64,000 nt of DNA from SXTU01 sp964478755. GTDB lineage: Bacteria > Verrucomicrobiota > Verrucomicrobiia > Limisphaerales > SXTU01. Below are positions 61,047-64,000 of this stretch, in pieces. Where the stretch lies: NCBI GenBank assembly GCA_964478755.1, contig CAYZJP010000009.1, positions 1-64,000 of the forward strand, written 5' to 3'. The translations under genes were made by a program, and so were the position numbers. Each line of letters starts with the position of its first letter. The first letter of the stretch is position 1. Below the pieces are notes generated by a model. It saw only the letters and a list, made by a program, of their open reading frames with translations. It was not told where the DNA came from and did not search any database.

Positions 61047-62483
61047 TTAGTGGTTCGGACTCGCGGCAAGTTTCTGCGGAGCGGCGGCACCGTGCTTTGC
61101 CTCGTCGGTTGCGCCTTTCACCTCGAAGTCTTCGCGAAATTTCTTCACGAAGCTCAAGACCGGCCAGGCAGCGGCTTCACCGAAAGCGCAGATGGTGCGG
61201 CCCTGGATGTTTTGCGCGATGTGCAGGAGGTAATCAGCGTCGGCCTTGCGCGCCTCGCCGTGCGTCATGCGGTGGAGTGCCTTGGCCATCCAGAGCGCGC
61301 CTTCGCGGCAAGGCGTGCACTGGCCGCAGCTCTCGTGCGCGTAAAACTCGGCGACGTTCGCGAGGCACTCGACGATGTCGCGCGTGTCGTCGAGCACGAT
61401 GATCGCGCCCGAGCCGGACATCGTGCCGGCCTGCTGGAGCGAGTCGAAGTCGTAAGGCAGATCAAGCAACGGCACGTCCACCTTGACCATCTGGCCGTCC
61501 GCGCCTTTGCGGTTGAGTTTGAAAACTTCACCAGCCTTCAACACTTTCGAGGACGAGCCGCCGGGGATGATGGCTTTCAACTTTCGCGGTGGCCCGCCCG
61601 GCTCGGGCTCGCGCATCCCGCCGCCGAACGCGGGGTCGTTGATGAGTTCGCCGAGCGTGGCTTTGCCGACTTCGATCTCGTAGTAGCCGGGGCGTTTCAC
61701 GTCGCCACTCAAGCTGACGATGCGGGTGCCGGTGTTGTTGGGCGTGCCGAGCTTGGCGTATTCCGCGCCGCCCATCGCGACGATGTGCTTCACGTGGCAG
61801 AGCGTCTCCACGTTGTTCACGATGGTCGGGCACATGTAGAGGCCGAGCACGGCGGGGAAATACGGCGGCTTGATGCGCGGGTAGGCGCGCTTGCCTTCGA
61901 GCGATTCGATGAGGCCGGTCTCCTCGCCGCAGATGTAAGCGCCCGCTCCGCGATGGACGTGAATCTCCAAATCGTAGCCGGTGCCGAGGATGTTTTTGCC
62001 GAGGAAATTTTTCGCGCGCGCTTCGGCCAGCGCCTTGTTGAGCAGCTTCGCGCCCTGTGGCATCTCGCCGCGGATGTAGATGTAGGCGAGCTTCACGTCG
62101 TTCGCCCAGCAGGAGATGATCATCCCCTCGATGAGCTGGTGCGGATCCTTGTGAATGATCTGGCGATCCTTGAACGTGCCCGGCTCGGATTCGTCGGCGT
62201 TGCAGATGAGGTAGATGGGCTTGCCGCTCTTGCGATCCACGAGGGACCACTTGATGCCCGCGCTGAAACCGGCTCCACCGCGCCCGCGCAGGCCGGAGGC
62301 TTTCACGTCCTCGCGCACCTGTTCCTGCGGGGAAAGCTTCTTGCCGTCGGGCAAATCCTTGGGCGCGAGGGCGAGCGCCTTTTTGAGCGCCTCGTAGCCG
62401 CCGTGGCGGAGATAGCACTCGAGGCCCGGCGTGTAACCGGGCTGGTCGGCGTGCTTCAAAATGAGCCTGTATTCCTGCGGCAT
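61047..62483 (-). CDS. nuoF: NADH-quinone oxidoreductase subunit F
   Basis: The protein has 478 residues. It has the NADH/FMN-binding segments GLRGRGGAGFSAGIKWSLV and ICNADESEPGTFKDR, the GAGAYICGEETGLIESLEGKR block, and the [4Fe-4S] site ESCGQCTPCREGALW plus TICAFGEA. It oxidises NADH and passes electrons to FMN and the cluster chain. It is the first nuo gene in the window; the tRNA and the restriction-modification genes lie where nuoE is usually found. Confidence 0.97.
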   Translation of the reverse strand: MPQEYRLILKHADQPGYTPGLECYLRHGGYEALKKALALAPKDLPDGKKLSPQEQVREDVKASGLRGRGGAGFSAGIKWSLVDRKSGKPIYLICNADESEPGTFKDRQIIHKDPHQLIEGMIISCWANDVKLAYIYIRGEMPQGAKLLNKALAEARAKNFLGKNILGTGYDLEIHVHRGAGAYICGEETGLIESLEGKRAYPRIKPPYFPAVLGLYMCPTIVNNVETLCHVKHIVAMGGAEYAKLGTPNNTGTRIVSLSGDVKRPGYYEIEVGKATLGELINDPAFGGGMREPEPGGPPRKLKAIIPGGSSSKVLKAGEVFKLNRKGADGQMVKVDVPLLDLPYDFDSLQQAGTMSGSGAIIVLDDTRDIVECLANVAEFYAHESCGQCTPCREGALWMAKALHRMTHGEARKADADYLLHIAQNIQGRTICAFGEAAAWPVLSFVKKFREDFEVKGATDEAKHGAAAPQKLAASPNH

Positions 62484-62533
62484 GGCGGCTTGACTCTCAG
62501 TTGGAAATCCCTAGTTTCGCGGGCGCTACGGAC

Positions 62534-62607
62534 TGCCCGATGGTGTAATGGTAGCACAACAGTCTCTGAATCTGTTTGTCATGGTTCGAATCCATGTCGG
62601 GCAACCA
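62534..62607 (+). tRNA. tRNA-Gln (anticodon CTG)
   Basis: The sequence folds into a full cloverleaf: acceptor TGCCCGA/TCGGGCA, D arm GTGT...GCAC, anticodon stem ACAGT/TCTGT with a T-T pair at the loop end, loop CTCTGAA with anticodon CTG, a 4-nt variable loop, and T arm CATGG-TTCGAAT-CCATG. The discriminator A is followed by an encoded CCA. It reads glutamine codon CAG. It is on the plus strand, opposite to the nuo and restriction-modification genes around it. Confidence 0.95.
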
Positions 62608-62630
62608 ACTTTTCTTTGTTCCGCTTCGTT

Positions 62631-63350
62631 TCATTTTCCAGTCTGACGTTGATAGGCAGCACGGATGGCGTTCAGCAACTCTGAGGAGCGAGCTTCATAC
62701 TTCTTGAAGTCAGCGAGGTTGTCCCGGTTCAAGTGCAACTGGCCTTCGCCGACATTGCCCCGGTGCTGCCCCCGTGAGTAGTAACGGTTCGACTCAACCT
62801 CCTTCGAGGCCAGCACCCAGTAGCGAATCAGGTCGCGCCACACTCCGACCCAGATGAACACATCACAGCACGCGGGCTTCACCTGCTGGAAGTTCATGTC
62901 GAATTGTCGAGGCGAGTCGCAAGCGAGTGCCTTGACGTAGAGAGGTTCGTCACTGTCGAAATCCACGGCTCGCGAGGCTTTCACCTCAATCCGTATCGCG
63001 CCATCAAGGAGAAAGTCATACTCACCGGAGTAATTCGAGTCGAACTTCTTGGAGGGCTTCTCCAGCTCAGGAACCAGTCCCTTCAAATTCCCCTGCGCCC
63101 ATGCCTCACCGAATCCGCGCGGGGCACTGATTTCAAAAACGTAGAGGTAAAGGTTCCGGGCGATGTAATCGTCCCGCAGCTCGTGATAACCGTCCAGCGA
63201 GAGCACGCCGGCGCCCAGCAGCGTGGCAATAAGGTATTCGAACTCGTTGAACGGATACACCGACACCAAGCTTTCCAAGCGCGCCTTCACCTCGGCCTCA
63301 TTTTTGAGCCGGGTGAGCAGCAGGTTCAGTTGAGCTTGGAGCTTCTCCAT
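62631..63350 (-). CDS. Type II restriction endonuclease-like protein
   Basis: The protein has 239 residues. The PD-(D/E)xK motif is visible as SGEYDFLLDGAIRIEVKASRAVDFD (Asp, then E-x-K). It begins with a helical region (KLQAQLNLLLTRLKNEAEVKARLESL) and has a central LIATLLGAGVLSLDGYHELRDDYIARNLYLYVFEIS. It directly follows a DNA methyltransferase gene on the same strand, with 6 nt between, so it is most likely the cognate restriction enzyme. The recognition site cannot be inferred. It lies 23 nt from the end of the tRNA gene on the other strand. Confidence 0.75.
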   Translation of the reverse strand: MEKLQAQLNLLLTRLKNEAEVKARLESLVSVYPFNEFEYLIATLLGAGVLSLDGYHELRDDYIARNLYLYVFEISAPRGFGEAWAQGNLKGLVPELEKPSKKFDSNYSGEYDFLLDGAIRIEVKASRAVDFDSDEPLYVKALACDSPRQFDMNFQQVKPACCDVFIWVGVWRDLIRYWVLASKEVESNRYYSRGQHRGNVGEGQLHLNRDNLADFKKYEARSSELLNAIRAAYQRQTGK

Positions 63351-63356
63351 TGGCGA

Positions 63357-64000
63357 TTAGAACAGGCTGGCCTGGGGTTGCGGTTCTGATTGTGCGGCGG
63401 GAGGCGATGTCTCTGCGAAGTGCAACGCGGGCAGTTCCTTTTCAAAGGCGTGTCCGTTCTGCCAGCCGAGCTTTCCGGTAGCGCGGTAATGTTCGAGCCG
63501 CCGGATGGTTATCTCGCAGAACACCGGGTCAATGTCCGCAGTGCAGCAGCGGCGTTGGTTGATTTCCGAGGCCAGCAACGTCGTCCCGGAGTGCGCAAAG
63601 AAATCAGTGACCAGGCCTCCCACCGGGGAACTTGCCTTGATGATGCGCTGAATAGCCTTGAGCGGCTTTTGCGCGTAGCAGCCGGACACATTCTCCTCCA
63701 TCCGATAGAAGACTTGTTGGACGTCCACCCACACGTTTCCCGCCCGGATGTTTTCCGATTTTCCCCGTGAGCCGTTCTCTGTGAGCTGGCCACCTACTTC
63801 TTTGTAATAGCCGCGCAGGATTTTCGGGATGTCCGTGTATTCCGCCTCGATATTGAAATCCGGCTCTCCCTTGACGTAATAAAGCAACTCTTGCCGCACG
63901 GCCATCCAGTTCTTCTGCGTGCCGTAGCCGCGCTGGTTCCGCATCGTAATGAAACTTCGCGGCCGCAGCGAGGTCTGCCGCATCATCACTATGAAATCCG
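63357..64000 (-). CDS. Beta-class DNA methyltransferase, C-terminal part (runs off the right edge)
   Basis: About 214 codons are visible, and the frame is open to the window edge, so the N-terminus is missing; a GTG at 63989 is unlikely to be the real start. The AdoMet-binding motif I sits in VTDFFAHSGTTLLASEINQRRCCTADIDPVFCEITIRRLEHY, late in the chain, as in beta-class N4-cytosine or N6-adenine methyltransferases. Upstream is MRNQRGYGTQKNWMAVRQELLYYVKGEPDF. The catalytic DPPY/SPPY motif must lie beyond the edge. It should protect DNA against the adjacent nuclease. Confidence 0.85.
   Translation of the reverse strand, partial: DFIVMMRQTSLRPRSFITMRNQRGYGTQKNWMAVRQELLYYVKGEPDFNIEAEYTDIPKILRGYYKEVGGQLTENGSRGKSENIRAGNVWVDVQQVFYRMEENVSGCYAQKPLKAIQRIIKASSPVGGLVTDFFAHSGTTLLASEINQRRCCTADIDPVFCEITIRRLEHYRATGKLGWQNGHAFEKELPALHFAETSPPAAQSEPQPQASLF

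Noticed and set aside
62484..64000. A prophage next to tRNA-Gln
   Set aside because: Only restriction-modification genes are visible; there is no integrase, structural gene or duplicated tRNA end in the window.

Overview
The window looks like chromosome from a high-GC member of the PVC group, most likely a verrucomicrobium of the Pedosphaera/Limisphaerales type. This rests on gene families, not on a marker tree: DUF1501, DUF1549 and WD40 proteins in one operon, a DUF4175/VWA operon, multihaem cytochromes, a secreted SGNH hydrolase and a ceramidase-like enzyme, plus abundant palindromic intergenic repeats. A run of 10 N inside one gene shows that it is an assembled scaffold.

Layout. 1-727: gene-poor edge with the 5' end of one gene and a doubtful ORF. 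728-4667: DUF5069 protein, Tat-exported lactonase-fold protein, divergent PanB-like enzyme, secreted LamG/DUF1080-like protein, PhnA-type zinc-ribbon protein. 4852-17582 (minus): a long operon, read as VWA membrane protein, DUF4175 protein, a 39-residue membrane protein, prenyltransferase-repeat protein, three tandem paralogous secreted proteins, SixA phosphatase and a thioredoxin-like [2Fe-2S] ferredoxin. 17914-24767: an electron-transport cluster with an FAD/[2Fe-2S] reductase, a double cNMP-domain protein carrying four [4Fe-4S] motifs, a membrane di-haem-like protein, a ten-CxxCH cytochrome and a divergently read tetrahaem-type cytochrome. 24769-28533: nucleotidyltransferase with a small partner, GcvH-like protein, CobW-type GTPase broken by the assembly gap, a large palindromic repeat and three small membrane proteins.

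28671-33470 (minus): DUF1549, YcxB-like, DUF1501 and WD40 proteins. 33604-39155: SGNH hydrolase, inositol monophosphatase, and a TRAP transporter set (TatT-like lipoprotein, DctP-like binding protein, fused DctQM permease). 39188-45598: nucleoside phosphorylase, ceramidase-like enzyme, sialate O-acetylesterase, NagA and an AraC regulator, suggesting scavenging of amino sugars, sialylated glycans and nucleosides. 45663-48846: accC, accB, aroQ and a redoxin.

48902-62483 (minus): the complex I genes nuoF-G-H-I-J-K-L-M-N. The operon is interrupted by non-Nuo genes at three junctions: a NucS-like nuclease-fold gene between nuoF and nuoG, an AP2-like gene between nuoI and nuoJ, and a RelE-type toxin-antitoxin pair between nuoL and nuoM. 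Two further spacers (nuoJ/nuoK and nuoM/nuoN) are filled by related mosaics of palindromic repeats. Upstream of nuoF, where nuoE would normally be, lie a tRNA-Gln and a type II restriction-modification pair that runs off the right edge.

The most unusual features are the accessory genes embedded in the nuo operon with gaps of a few bases or one-base overlaps, the cNMP/Fe-S/multihaem electron-transport cluster, and the VWA/DUF4175 operon with its triplicated genes and an overlooked small membrane protein. Stop-start overlaps of the ATGA or GTGA type occur at eleven junctions, so translational coupling is common here.
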